DNA of 39,565 nucleotides from Prochlorococcus sp. AG-409-A22 (lineage in GTDB: Bacteria > Cyanobacteriota > Cyanobacteriia > PCC-6307 > Cyanobiaceae), in NCBI GenBank assembly GCA_003216135.1, contig QCJI01000009.1, positions 1 to 39,565 on the forward strand, in the 5' to 3' direction. Positions 18,164 to 27,151 of this stretch are shown here, piece by piece. The notes below the pieces were generated by a model that was not told the DNA's origin, searched no databases, and saw nothing but the letters and a program-made list of their open reading frames with translations. Numbering within the stretch: position 1 is the first letter of the stretch; every line of letters begins with the position of its first letter. Both the position numbers and the translations under genes were made by a program.

Positions 18164-19450
18164 ATGAATGTAAATATTGTGAAAGAAAGTTTATTTAAAC
18201 CAAACAAAAAATTTACTCTACTTAGTGCTTTTGTCACTCTTTTAAATGATCGTTTAAGCGAAAGTATTCTACTACCTATTTTACCGTCTTTCGTTTTACT
18301 TTTTGACTCTAAAGCTAGTACTTATGGTTTACTATCTTGTACTTACCAATTAGCACAATTTACAGCGTCTCCTTTTATTGGGCTTATGAGTGATAGGTTT
18401 GGCAGAAGACCAGTAACGCTTTTTTGTATTACTGGTTCAATAATAGGAATATCCTTATTATCTTTTACAGTTCTATACAACTGGTCAACCTCTATAGCGG
18501 CTATACCGTTATTTTTATTATTCATAGCAAGACTTATTGATGGTTTAAGCGGTGGGACTGCAGCTACAGCAACAACTATACTTGCAGATATTTCAAGCCC
18601 TGAAAAAAGAGCTAAAACATTTGGGCTAATTGGAGTGGCTTTTGGTTTAAGTTTTTTCTTAGGCAATATTTTCGTAGTAATTTTTGCAAAAAATACTAAT
18701 AATAATTTTATTATTCCCGTCTTGATTGCATCAATTATTCCAATTATAAACTTTCTTTTAGTCTTCTTTTATTTACCAGAAACAAAACCTGATAATAATT
18801 TAAATAAACCAAAACCAATTTTAAAAAATCCTTTAAAACAATTATTTACAGTATTTAAAGAAGAAAAGATTAGAAAACTCTCTTTAGCATTTTTTATTTA
18901 TTTTATAGCCTTTACTGGACTAACAAATATCCTAATTTTTTTCCTTCAGGAATCTCTCAATTGGACCACAAAAGCATCTAGTGGAACGCTGGTAGTAGTT
19001 GGAGTAATTGCAATAATTGTTCAAGGTGGGCTTATTGGTCCTTTAGTAAAACAATTCGGAGAAATGAGATTAACTTTAATTGGGGCTGGATTTATTTTGA
19101 TAGCATGCTCTTTTTTAATTACTACACCTAAAGAAAATGCAACAATAAATATTTATTCAGCTGTTTCATTTTTAGCAATTGGGGCTGGATTAATTACACC
19201 AACTTTAAGAGCACTAATATCAAAGAAATTAGATATCAATAACCAAGGATCTATTCTAAGTAATTTACAGGGCCTACAAAGTCTTGGTGGGGTTTTAGGG
19301 ATTGCAATGGCTGGTAGAGTTTATGATAGCTTTGGACCTAAATCACCATTTATTGCTGGTTCCATTATCTTGATTTTCATGATATACCTTATTGCAGAGG
19401 GTAAAAATAACAATTCTATTTATGGTCAAAAAACAAAAGTATTTTTATGA
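18164..19450 (+). CDS. MFS transporter (TetA/multidrug-efflux-like)
   Basis: 428 residues with about 12 hydrophobic segments. The MFS loop 2-3 motif A is intact (GLMSDRFGRRPVTL), and a DGLSGGT stretch follows in helix 4 (drug/H+ antiporter-like GxxGG region). A related but weaker motif is seen after helix 8 (GPLVKQFGEMR). This resembles the TetA/MdtG-type drug:proton antiporter branch, but the substrate cannot be told from sequence. Its stop overlaps the ppk ATG by 4 bases, so the two are probably cotranscribed. It starts 30 bases from cobA on the other strand. Confidence 0.9.
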   Translation: MNVNIVKESLFKPNKKFTLLSAFVTLLNDRLSESILLPILPSFVLLFDSKASTYGLLSCTYQLAQFTASPFIGLMSDRFGRRPVTLFCITGSIIGISLLSFTVLYNWSTSIAAIPLFLLFIARLIDGLSGGTAATATTILADISSPEKRAKTFGLIGVAFGLSFFLGNIFVVIFAKNTNNNFIIPVLIASIIPIINFLLVFFYLPETKPDNNLNKPKPILKNPLKQLFTVFKEEKIRKLSLAFFIYFIAFTGLTNILIFFLQESLNWTTKASSGTLVVVGVIAIIVQGGLIGPLVKQFGEMRLTLIGAGFILIACSFLITTPKENATINIYSAVSFLAIGAGLITPTLRALISKKLDINNQGSILSNLQGLQSLGGVLGIAMAGRVYDSFGPKSPFIAGSIILIFMIYLIAEGKNNNSIYGQKTKVFL

Positions 19451-21537
19451 AGAACCAGGCTGATAATTTTATAAATAGAGAATTAAGTTGGATTGAATTC
19501 AATAAAAGAGTACTCCTAACTAGTATGGAAAAAGAATACAAAGTTCTTGATAAAGTAAAATTTTGCTCGATTTTTAGCAATAATCTTGACGAATTTTTTA
19601 TGGTAAGAGTAGCCTCTTTAAAGGCTCAAGTTGAAGCAGGAATCAACAAAGAAAGTATTGATGGACTTACTCCAAAAGAGCAATTAAAAAAAATAAATAA
19701 AGAGGTAAAAAGTTTAACTACGCTTCAAGAAAACTATATTAATAATGAATTAGATAATGAACTCAAGAAACAAGGGATTTTTATAAAAAGATATAAGGAA
19801 CTAAGTGAAAATCAGAAAAATTGGTGTAATAACTTCTTTACTACCTCTATATTTCCTTTATTAACTCCACTAGTAGTTGATCCTGCACATCCGTTCCCTT
19901 TTATAAGTAATTTAAGCCTCAACTTAGCAGCTGTAATTAAGGATAGGGAAAATTCTAGAAATCAGTTTGTCAGAATAAAAATACCAACAAAAAATATAGA
20001 TCGATTTATACAAATTCCTAATGAAATAATTGAAAATAGTTATGAAAACCATCACTTTTTTATAACTGTTGAAGATTTAATCGGGAATAATATAAATGCT
20101 TTATTTAACGAAATGGAATGCATAAATTACTCTTTTTTTAGGGTTACAAGAGATGCAGATCTAGAATTAAAAGAACTTGAAGCTGATGATCTTCTCCTAG
20201 CAGTTGAACAAAGTTTACAGAAGAGAAGATTAGGTGGCGACGTAGTTAGATTAGAAGTCGAAGCGGACATTCCAGAGAGCATTTTAAAATTACTCATTGA
20301 GAGTATCTCAATACAAAAAGAATATATATACTTTTGCAAAAGTTTATTAGGCCTTGACGATTTAAATCAGCTAACAAAAATTAATAGATATGATTTAAAA
20401 GAAAATCTCTTAATAGGAAAGACTCACTCGCAATTGAAGTATTTAGATTCCCCTTCAAATAAAAACTTTAATTCTATTTTCAAGATACTTAGGAAACAAG
20501 ATATCCTTCTTCATCATCCATATGACTTATTTAAAACTTCAGTTGAGGAATTCATAAACAGAGCAGCAGATGATCCACTTGTTATGGCTATAAAAATTAC
20601 TTTATATCGAGTCTCAAAAGATTCACCTATTATTGCAGCTTTAATGAGAGCTGCCGAAAATGGGAAAGAGGTCATGACTCTTGTTGAACTCAAAGCAAGA
20701 TTTGATGAAGATAATAATATTCAATGGGCGAAACAACTTGAACAAGCCGGAATTCATGTTGTATATGGAATTATAGGATTCAAAACTCATACAAAAATAG
20801 CTTTAATAGTTAGAAAGGAAAAAGGCAGTTTAAGAAATTATTTTCATATAGGAACAGGAAATTATAATTCAAATACTTCAAGATTTTATACAGATTTGGG
20901 GTTGCTTTCAACAGACCCTGATATTGCTTCAGATTTAATCGAATTATTTAATTACCTCTCAGGATTTTCAAAACAAAAATCGTATCAAAAATTATTAGTA
21001 TCTCCATCATCATTAAGAGAAAAATTCATATTTCTCATAAAGAGAGAAATTCAATATGCAGAAAACGGAAAACAAGCTGAAATAATTGCAAAAATGAATT
21101 CACTAGTAGACCCTGAAATTATTCAGTTACTTTATTTAGCTTCTCAAAAAGGGGTAAAAATTAGTCTCATCGTTAGAGGCATTTGCTGTTTATATCCTCA
21201 AAGAAAAAATATAAGTGAAAATATAACAGTCATAAGCATTATTGGACATTTCCTTGAACATTCCCGAATTTTTTGGTTCTGTAATAACGATAATCCTGAA
21301 GTTTTTATTGGCAGTGCAGATTGGATGAGAAGAAATTTAGATAGAAGAATAGAAGCTGTTACTCCTATAGAAGATTTAAACTTGCAATCAAAAATATACA
21401 ATCTTCTCCAAACCTACATGAAGGATAATTACTTTGCATGGATAATGCACCAAGATGGTTCTTACGAAAAAAAATCATTAGGATCACACAAAAATCTCTC
21501 TCAAATTGAACTTATAGAAAAATGGCATAATTATTGA
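19447..21537 (+). CDS. ppk: Polyphosphate kinase
   Basis: 696 residues, PPK1 type. It polymerises the terminal phosphate of ATP into polyphosphate. Order: N-terminal domain starting NRELSWIEFNKRVL, a head domain (about 105-310), and two C-terminal phospholipase-D-like domains. The autophosphorylated His is H467 in FHIGTGNYN, and the second catalytic His is H605 in FLEHSR. ITLYRVSKDSPI and the VELKARFDE segment match the family. Length is normal. Overlap with the MFS gene and a downstream sigma-factor gene is the local context. It has no obvious PhoB-type control site directly upstream because it starts within the previous gene. Confidence 0.97.
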   Translation: MKNQADNFINRELSWIEFNKRVLLTSMEKEYKVLDKVKFCSIFSNNLDEFFMVRVASLKAQVEAGINKESIDGLTPKEQLKKINKEVKSLTTLQENYINNELDNELKKQGIFIKRYKELSENQKNWCNNFFTTSIFPLLTPLVVDPAHPFPFISNLSLNLAAVIKDRENSRNQFVRIKIPTKNIDRFIQIPNEIIENSYENHHFFITVEDLIGNNINALFNEMECINYSFFRVTRDADLELKELEADDLLLAVEQSLQKRRLGGDVVRLEVEADIPESILKLLIESISIQKEYIYFCKSLLGLDDLNQLTKINRYDLKENLLIGKTHSQLKYLDSPSNKNFNSIFKILRKQDILLHHPYDLFKTSVEEFINRAADDPLVMAIKITLYRVSKDSPIIAALMRAAENGKEVMTLVELKARFDEDNNIQWAKQLEQAGIHVVYGIIGFKTHTKIALIVRKEKGSLRNYFHIGTGNYNSNTSRFYTDLGLLSTDPDIASDLIELFNYLSGFSKQKSYQKLLVSPSSLREKFIFLIKREIQYAENGKQAEIIAKMNSLVDPEIIQLLYLASQKGVKISLIVRGICCLYPQRKNISENITVISIIGHFLEHSRIFWFCNNDNPEVFIGSADWMRRNLDRRIEAVTPIEDLNLQSKIYNLLQTYMKDNYFAWIMHQDGSYEKKSLGSHKNLSQIELIEKWHNY

Positions 21538-21593
21538 TTTTTATAACATTTTTAAAAAATACTTAATATTTTAAAAAATTTTATATTTACATA

Positions 21594-21617
21594 AAACCTT
21601 TTGATATCAAGAGGTTT
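21594..21617. repeat. 24-base inverted repeat between ppk and the sigma factor gene
   Basis: AAACCTTTTG and its partner CAAGAGGTTT flank an ATAT loop. This gives a 10-bp stem, including one G-U pair in RNA. It lies 56 bases after the ppk stop and 111 bases before the sigma factor start. As RNA it could end or protect the ppk message, although no long T run follows directly. As DNA it could be an operator. It is the strongest hairpin I see in any intergenic region of this window. Confidence 0.6.
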
Positions 21618-21717
21618 AAGGAATTTATCAATAAAAAACATTTTTTTGTCTTTAAAGTTTCAACGTAAAAGTAGTTTTTATTTCGATTTCAGTGCTAGTT
21701 TTTTAAAAAATCCATTT

Positions 21718-21723
21718 AGGAGG
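21718..21723 (+). promoter_or_regulatory. Ribosome binding site of the sigma factor gene
   Basis: AGGAGG is a full Shine-Dalgarno core. It stands 5 bases before a GTG (21729) and 8 bases before an ATG (21732) in the same frame, so either could start the protein. Confidence 0.75.
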
Positions 21724-21728
21724 CCAGG

Positions 21729-22751
21729 GTGATGGGGATCCCTCTGGAATCTGCAAAGAGTTCTTCAAATAATAATATTGAAGAACCTAGATTACCAAAC
21801 ACTGCGGGCAAGACCCGTCAAACAAAATCCAGCTTATCTGCAAAACAGAATCAAAAGAGATCTGTAAGAGTCGCTTCAGATTCTATTGGTTATTACTTGA
21901 GTAGTATTGGCAGAGTTCCTCTTCTAACTCCAGCAGAGGAAATAGAATTAGCTCATCATGTTCAGAACATGAAAAAATTACTAAATACTCCAGAGGCTGA
22001 GAGAACAACAAAACATCGATCTCAAATCAGGATAGGCAAAAAATCTAGAGATAGGATGATGTCAGCAAACTTAAGGCTGGTAGTATCAGTTGCCAAAAAA
22101 TATCAAAATCAAGGATTAGAATTATTAGACCTAGTCCAAGAGGGAGCTATTGGATTGGAAAGAGCTGTAGACAAATTTGATCCTGCAATGGGATATAAGT
22201 TTTCTACGTACGCTTATTGGTGGATTAGGCAAGGAATGACAAGAGCTATTGATAATAGTGCTAGAACAATACGTTTGCCAATCCATATCAGTGAAAAACT
22301 ATCTAAGATGAGACGGGTATCGAGAGAATTGTCACATAAATATGGGAGGCAGCCTAGCAGATTAGAATTGGCAACCGCAATGGGAATAGAACAAAAAGAT
22401 TTAGAAGATTTAATTTCTCAAAGTGCTCCTTGCGCTTCTCTTGATGCCCATGCAAGAGGAGAAGAAGACAGAAGCACACTTGGTGAACTTATTCCCGATC
22501 CAAATTGCGAAGAGCCAATGGAAGGGATGGATAGAACTATTCAAAAAGAACATTTAGGTACTTGGCTTTCTCAATTAAATGAAAGGGAACAAAAAATTAT
22601 GAAACTTAGATTTGGCCTGGATGGAGAAGAACCATTAACACTTGCCGAAATAGGCAGGCAAATTAATGTTTCTCGAGAAAGAGTAAGACAATTAGAAGCT
22701 AAAGCTATATTGAAACTAAGAGTAATGACTACTCATCAACAAGCGGCTTAA
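21729..22751 (+). CDS. Group 2 RpoD-like sigma-70 factor
   Basis: 340 residues from GTG 21729 (339 from ATG 21732). It directs RNA polymerase to promoters. Region 1.2 has DSIGYYLSSIGRVPLLT. Region 2 has ANLRLVVSVAKKY, LDLVQEGAIGLERAVDKFD and YAYWWIRQGMTRAI (2.3/2.4). Region 3 starts TIRLPIHISEKL. Region 4 has REQKIMKLRFGLDGE and the helix-turn-helix LAEIGRQINVSRERVRQLEAKA. It lacks a long region 1.1, which points to a group 2, non-essential cyanobacterial sigma factor rather than the main SigA. The basic, Ser/Lys-rich first 50 residues are probably flexible. A long (191-base) upstream gap suggests its own regulation. Confidence 0.95.
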   Translation: MMGIPLESAKSSSNNNIEEPRLPNTAGKTRQTKSSLSAKQNQKRSVRVASDSIGYYLSSIGRVPLLTPAEEIELAHHVQNMKKLLNTPEAERTTKHRSQIRIGKKSRDRMMSANLRLVVSVAKKYQNQGLELLDLVQEGAIGLERAVDKFDPAMGYKFSTYAYWWIRQGMTRAIDNSARTIRLPIHISEKLSKMRRVSRELSHKYGRQPSRLELATAMGIEQKDLEDLISQSAPCASLDAHARGEEDRSTLGELIPDPNCEEPMEGMDRTIQKEHLGTWLSQLNEREQKIMKLRFGLDGEEPLTLAEIGRQINVSRERVRQLEAKAILKLRVMTTHQQAA

Positions 22752-22757
22752 ACTACA

Positions 22758-23402
22758 TTGTTAAAATTTGCACTAATTTTACTGTATATATTTTCAATAT
22801 TTTTAATATCAATTATTTATAAAAAATTTACTGAAGATAACAAAGAAGCTCTAAGAAAAATAATACATATTGGAATGGGACCTTTAATACCTATTGCACA
22901 ATATTTACAAATTGATCAAAATTCAGCCCTCACATTTACAGCTATTATTTCCATATTAATTTTCTTAAATTACTCATACAAATTCTTTCCATCAATTGAA
23001 GACGTAGATAGAAAAAGTTTTGGAACTTTATTTTATTGTATTAGTTTATTTATTTTAATTTTCTTTTTCTGGGAAAAAGATCCTTACGCATTGATGGCAG
23101 GATTTTTTATAATGACTTTTGGCGATGGATTAGCTGGTTTAATAGGAAAAAACTTAAAATCAAAACATTGGATTTTTTTTAAGCAAAAAAAATCTTTATT
23201 AGGGACAGCTACAATGTTCTTAACAAGTTTGTTAGTAGTTTGTTCCTTAGCTTACATCCAAAAATATAATTTTAATATAAATCTTTTGATGATTGCTTTT
23301 ATTGCTACTGCACTTGAACAATTTAGTGTAATAGGAATAGATAATTTTTTAGTTCCTCTTGCCTCAGCAATTTATTTCAATATTTTCGTGACTAATACAT
23401 AA
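22758..23402 (+). CDS. Phytol/dolichol kinase-family (CTP-dependent) membrane protein
   Basis: 214 residues from TTG at 22758, which is the only good start near the hydrophobic first helix. About six or seven transmembrane segments are seen. Family features are LRKIIHIGMGPLIPIA near residue 37, TFGDGLAGLIGK in the middle, and KSLLGTATMFL after it, matching the phytol kinase (VTE5), dolichol kinase and phosphatidate cytidylyltransferase-like group. In cyanobacteria such a protein can phosphorylate phytol released from chlorophyll. The substrate is inferred from family, not shown. It starts 6 bases after the sigma factor gene and is probably cotranscribed. Confidence 0.85.
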   Translation: MLKFALILLYIFSIFLISIIYKKFTEDNKEALRKIIHIGMGPLIPIAQYLQIDQNSALTFTAIISILIFLNYSYKFFPSIEDVDRKSFGTLFYCISLFILIFFFWEKDPYALMAGFFIMTFGDGLAGLIGKNLKSKHWIFFKQKKSLLGTATMFLTSLLVVCSLAYIQKYNFNINLLMIAFIATALEQFSVIGIDNFLVPLASAIYFNIFVTNT

Positions 23403-23403
23403 C

Positions 23404-24471
23404 TTACACAATAGAATTGTATAAAATCTCAAGTAATTGTTTTGTTGTTTCTATATCAATACATGCATCTGTAATGCTTCTGCCAAATTCAAGATCTTCT
23501 TTTTTTAAAAGTTTTTGATTTCCCTCTTTTATATGACTTTCAAGCATAACCCCTAAAATATTTTTTTCACCATTAGCTATTTGATTAGCAACATTTCTAA
23601 GTACATCAGATTGCTTTCGGAAATCTTTATTTGAATTTCCATGACTACAATCAATCATCACTTTGTGAGGAAGACAAAATTGCTTTAATTCAGAGGAAAT
23701 TCTATTAACATGATGAGTTTCAAAATTGGGACCTTTTGAACCACCTCTTAAAACTATATGACCATCTGGATTACCTGTTGTATTAACAATTGAAGCCATA
23801 CCATTACCATTGACACCTAAAAAATGATGAGATTTTGAAGCTGACTGCATGGCATTAATTGCAGTATTAAAAGAACCATCGGTTCCATTTTTAAATCCAA
23901 TAGGCATTGATAACCCTGATGCCATTTCCCTATGAGTTTGACTTTCAGTTGTCCTTGCACCGATGGCTGTCCAACTAATCAAATCAGCAATATATTGAGG
24001 AACAATTGGATCTAATAATTCTGTAGCAGAAGGTATTCCACGAGTTGCTAAATATGAAAGCAAACTTCTTGCTCTTCTTAAACCAGTATTAATATCGTAA
24101 GAATCATCTAGATGAGGATCATTTATAAGTCCCTTCCAGCCAACAGTTGTCCTTGGTTTTTCAAAATATACTCTCATTACAATTTCTAATTTATCTTTAT
24201 AAATTTCTCGAAAATTTTGAATATATTTTGAATATTCCTTAGCTGCTTCTATATCATGAATTGAACATGGACCAACGATGACTAAAAGTTTTGGGCCATT
24301 ATTATGCAAAATATTTTGTATCGATCTTCTTGTTTTAGATACTGTGGTAGCAGAGTTGTGATCTAAAGGTATATCATTATGTAATCTGCTTGGAGGTATT
24401 AATGGACGTGTTTCAACAACATGTAAATCTGATGTCTTTTCTAAAGCTGGATTATTTGATGATGTCGTCAT
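23404..24471 (-). CDS. aroG: 3-deoxy-7-phosphoheptulonate (DAHP) synthase, type I
   Basis: 355 residues. It condenses phosphoenolpyruvate and erythrose 4-phosphate, the first step to aromatic amino acids, folate and quinones. Type I alpha (AroF/AroG/AroH) motifs are clear: VIVGPCSIHD-like LVIVGPCSIHD near 64-74, MRVYFEKPRTTVGWKG, GARTTESQTHREMASG, GFKNGTDG, LRGG, and MIDCSHGNS. The exact paralogue letter is conventional; feedback sensitivity (Tyr or Phe) is not read from sequence. It converges on the phytol kinase gene with a 1-base gap and is divergent from acnB (97-base gap). The window also contains aroE and pabB, which use the same pathway. Confidence 0.96.
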   Translation of the reverse strand: MTTSSNNPALEKTSDLHVVETRPLIPPSRLHNDIPLDHNSATTVSKTRRSIQNILHNNGPKLLVIVGPCSIHDIEAAKEYSKYIQNFREIYKDKLEIVMRVYFEKPRTTVGWKGLINDPHLDDSYDINTGLRRARSLLSYLATRGIPSATELLDPIVPQYIADLISWTAIGARTTESQTHREMASGLSMPIGFKNGTDGSFNTAINAMQSASKSHHFLGVNGNGMASIVNTTGNPDGHIVLRGGSKGPNFETHHVNRISSELKQFCLPHKVMIDCSHGNSNKDFRKQSDVLRNVANQIANGEKNILGVMLESHIKEGNQKLLKKEDLEFGRSITDACIDIETTKQLLEILYNSIV

Positions 24472-24568
24472 TGATTAATAAAGAAGTTTTAATATTTTAA
24501 AAAGCATTTATGAATACTCTCCTTATCAATATTAAAAATAACAATAGATTAGGCATTAAACCTTACTA

Positions 24569-27142
24569 ATGAAGAATTTGGAAACATTGCTCAAAGATTA
24601 TGCAGATCACGTAGCTGAAAGAGCTGCTCAAGGTATACCTCCTTTACCACTAAATTCAGAACAAACAAATTGCGTTACTGAATTATTGGAACAAGATAGT
24701 AATTTCGATAGCTCATATTTACTTGATTTGTTAATAAATAGAGTACCACCAGGTGTTGATGAAGCAGCATATGTAAAAGCAAGCTGGCTTACCGCTATTG
24801 CCCATTGCGAAAAACATTGCAAATATATTAACCCTGAGAAAGCAGTTGAAATACTGGGAACAATGATAGGAGGATATAATGTTAATTCTCTGGTTGAAAT
24901 ACTTAAAGGAGAAAACAGTTTATTAGCTAAAAAAGCAGCAGAAGTTTTAAAAAATATCATTCTTGTTTACGATTCAGCGAATGATATTTATGAATTGTCT
25001 CAAAATAATATTTATGCAAAAGACGTAGTAAATAGTTGGGCAAATGCAGAATGGTTCAAAAGTAAAAAAGTTCTCCAACAAGAAATTACTTGCCTAGTAT
25101 TTAAAATTGATGGGGAGACAAATACAGATGACTTATCTCCTGCAGTTCATGCGACAACACGTCCAGATATACCAATGCACGCATTGGCTATGCTCGAATT
25201 TAAAAAGAATGATGGATTAGAAATTCTTAATAATCTTAAAAAACAAGAGATCCAAATTGCTTATGTTGGAGATGTAGTGGGTACTGGGAGTTCAAGAAAA
25301 TCTGCTATTAATTCACTTATTTGGCATATAGGCGAAGATATTCCATTTGTCCCAAATAAAAAAACTGGAGGAATAATAATTGGAGGCAAAATAGCTCCTA
25401 TTTTCTTTAATACCGCTCAAGATTCAGGAGCACTCCCAATCGAGACTGATGTATCTCAAATGAACACAGGAGATTTAATAAAAATATTTCCTTATGAAGG
25501 CATTATTAAAAAAATTGAAAAAAATACCAACACTGAAGTTTTAATAAGTCAATTCGACTTGTTCCCATCAACTATTACTGATGAAATTCAAGCTGGCGGA
25601 AGAATTAATCTCATGATTGGAAGGTCACTCACAGACAAAATTAGAAACAAATTAGATTATCAACCTAGTGAAATATTTATAAGACCAGATAGTCCAAAAG
25701 AAATTAATTCTGGCTTTACTCAGGCACAAAAAATAGTAGGTAAAGCATGCGGTCTAAAGGGCGTTCGACCTGGAATGACCTGTGAACCAATTATGACGAC
25801 AGTTGGCAGTCAAGATACTACTGGACCAATGACTAGGGATGAACTTAAAGAACTAGCCTGTTTAGGATTCACTGCAGATTTAGTTATGCAAAGTTTTTGC
25901 CACACAGCTGCATATCCTAAACCAGTAGACCTTGTAACACATAAAGAATTACCTGACTTTATATCTCAACGAGGTGGGGTGGCCCTAAAGCCTGGAGACG
26001 GGATAATTCATAGCTGGCTTAATAGAATGCTCCTCCCTGATACTGTTGGTACAGGTGGAGATAGTCATACAAGATTCCCTCTTGGAATTTCATTTCCTGG
26101 AGGCTCGGGCATAGTTGCCTTTGCTGCTGCAATAGGATCAATGCCATTAAATATGCCAGAATCTATACTAGTAAAATTTACGGGAGAACTATTACCAGGC
26201 ATTACATTAAGAGATTTAGTTAATGCAATCCCTCTTTTCGCGATTAAAAAAGGCCTTTTAACGGTTGAAAAAGCAAATAAAAAAAATATATTTAACGGGA
26301 AAATCATGGAAATTGAAGGATTACCTAAATTAAAACTTGAACAGGCTTTTGAACTAACTGATGCGACTGCTGAACGCTCATGCGCTGGAAGCACAATACT
26401 TTTATCCCAGGAAACTGTTCAAGAATACATAAGAAGCAATATTTCCCTGCTAGAAAAAATGATTGAGAGCAATTATGAAGATTCAAAGTCGATATCAAGA
26501 CGAATTAATGATATGAAAAATTGGTTAAAGAAACCGGAATTAATTCAGCCAGATCAAAATGCCAGTTACGAAGAAATAATTGAAATTGACTTATCACAAG
26601 TTACACAACCTATAGTTGCTTGCCCCAATGATCCAGATAATGTGAAAGAAATTATAGATGTTGCAAATACAAATATTGATGAAGTATTTATAGGTTCTTG
26701 TATGACAAACATTGGTCATTACAGGGCTGCCGCAAAAGTTCTTGAAGGTGTGAAAAATTTAAAAGCAAAACTATGGATTTGTCCACCAACAAAAATGGAT
26801 GAGGATACTCTAAAAAATGAAGGTTACTATGAAATATTTCAAAAATGTGGTGCAAGATTAGAGTTGCCTGGATGTTCTTTATGCATGGGAAATCAAGCCA
26901 GAGTAGATGAAGGATCAGTCGTATTTTCTACGAGTACAAGAAATTTTGACAATAGGCTTGGCAAAAATGCTCAAGTCTTTTTAGGGAGTGCTGAATTAGC
27001 AGCAGTTTGTGCACTTCTTGGAAAAATCCCTGAAATAGAAGAATATCAGGATATTACTAAAAATAAAATAAATCCATATTCAGATGAACTTTATCGCTAT
27101 CTTCAATTTGATGAAATTGACGATTTCAGCTTGTCAAAATGA
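24569..27142 (+). CDS. acnB: Aconitate hydratase B
   Basis: 857 residues, the AcnB type in which the swivel domain precedes the catalytic core. It interconverts citrate and isocitrate, feeding 2-oxoglutarate for nitrogen assimilation in cyanobacteria. The N-terminal HEAT-like domain (about 1-160) is followed by the swivel domain with TDDLSPA and GSSRKSAINS. The [4Fe-4S] ligands are C711 (GSCMTNIGHYRAA), C769 and C772 (GCSLCMGNQARV), at essentially the positions of E. coli AcnB. GGDSHTRFPLGISFPGGSG and GPMTRDELKELA are also typical. The ClC gene begins 9 bases after the stop. Confidence 0.98.
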   Translation: MKNLETLLKDYADHVAERAAQGIPPLPLNSEQTNCVTELLEQDSNFDSSYLLDLLINRVPPGVDEAAYVKASWLTAIAHCEKHCKYINPEKAVEILGTMIGGYNVNSLVEILKGENSLLAKKAAEVLKNIILVYDSANDIYELSQNNIYAKDVVNSWANAEWFKSKKVLQQEITCLVFKIDGETNTDDLSPAVHATTRPDIPMHALAMLEFKKNDGLEILNNLKKQEIQIAYVGDVVGTGSSRKSAINSLIWHIGEDIPFVPNKKTGGIIIGGKIAPIFFNTAQDSGALPIETDVSQMNTGDLIKIFPYEGIIKKIEKNTNTEVLISQFDLFPSTITDEIQAGGRINLMIGRSLTDKIRNKLDYQPSEIFIRPDSPKEINSGFTQAQKIVGKACGLKGVRPGMTCEPIMTTVGSQDTTGPMTRDELKELACLGFTADLVMQSFCHTAAYPKPVDLVTHKELPDFISQRGGVALKPGDGIIHSWLNRMLLPDTVGTGGDSHTRFPLGISFPGGSGIVAFAAAIGSMPLNMPESILVKFTGELLPGITLRDLVNAIPLFAIKKGLLTVEKANKKNIFNGKIMEIEGLPKLKLEQAFELTDATAERSCAGSTILLSQETVQEYIRSNISLLEKMIESNYEDSKSISRRINDMKNWLKKPELIQPDQNASYEEIIEIDLSQVTQPIVACPNDPDNVKEIIDVANTNIDEVFIGSCMTNIGHYRAAAKVLEGVKNLKAKLWICPPTKMDEDTLKNEGYYEIFQKCGARLELPGCSLCMGNQARVDEGSVVFSTSTRNFDNRLGKNAQVFLGSAELAAVCALLGKIPEIEEYQDITKNKINPYSDELYRYLQFDEIDDFSLSK

Positions 27143-27151
27143 TCATGGACT

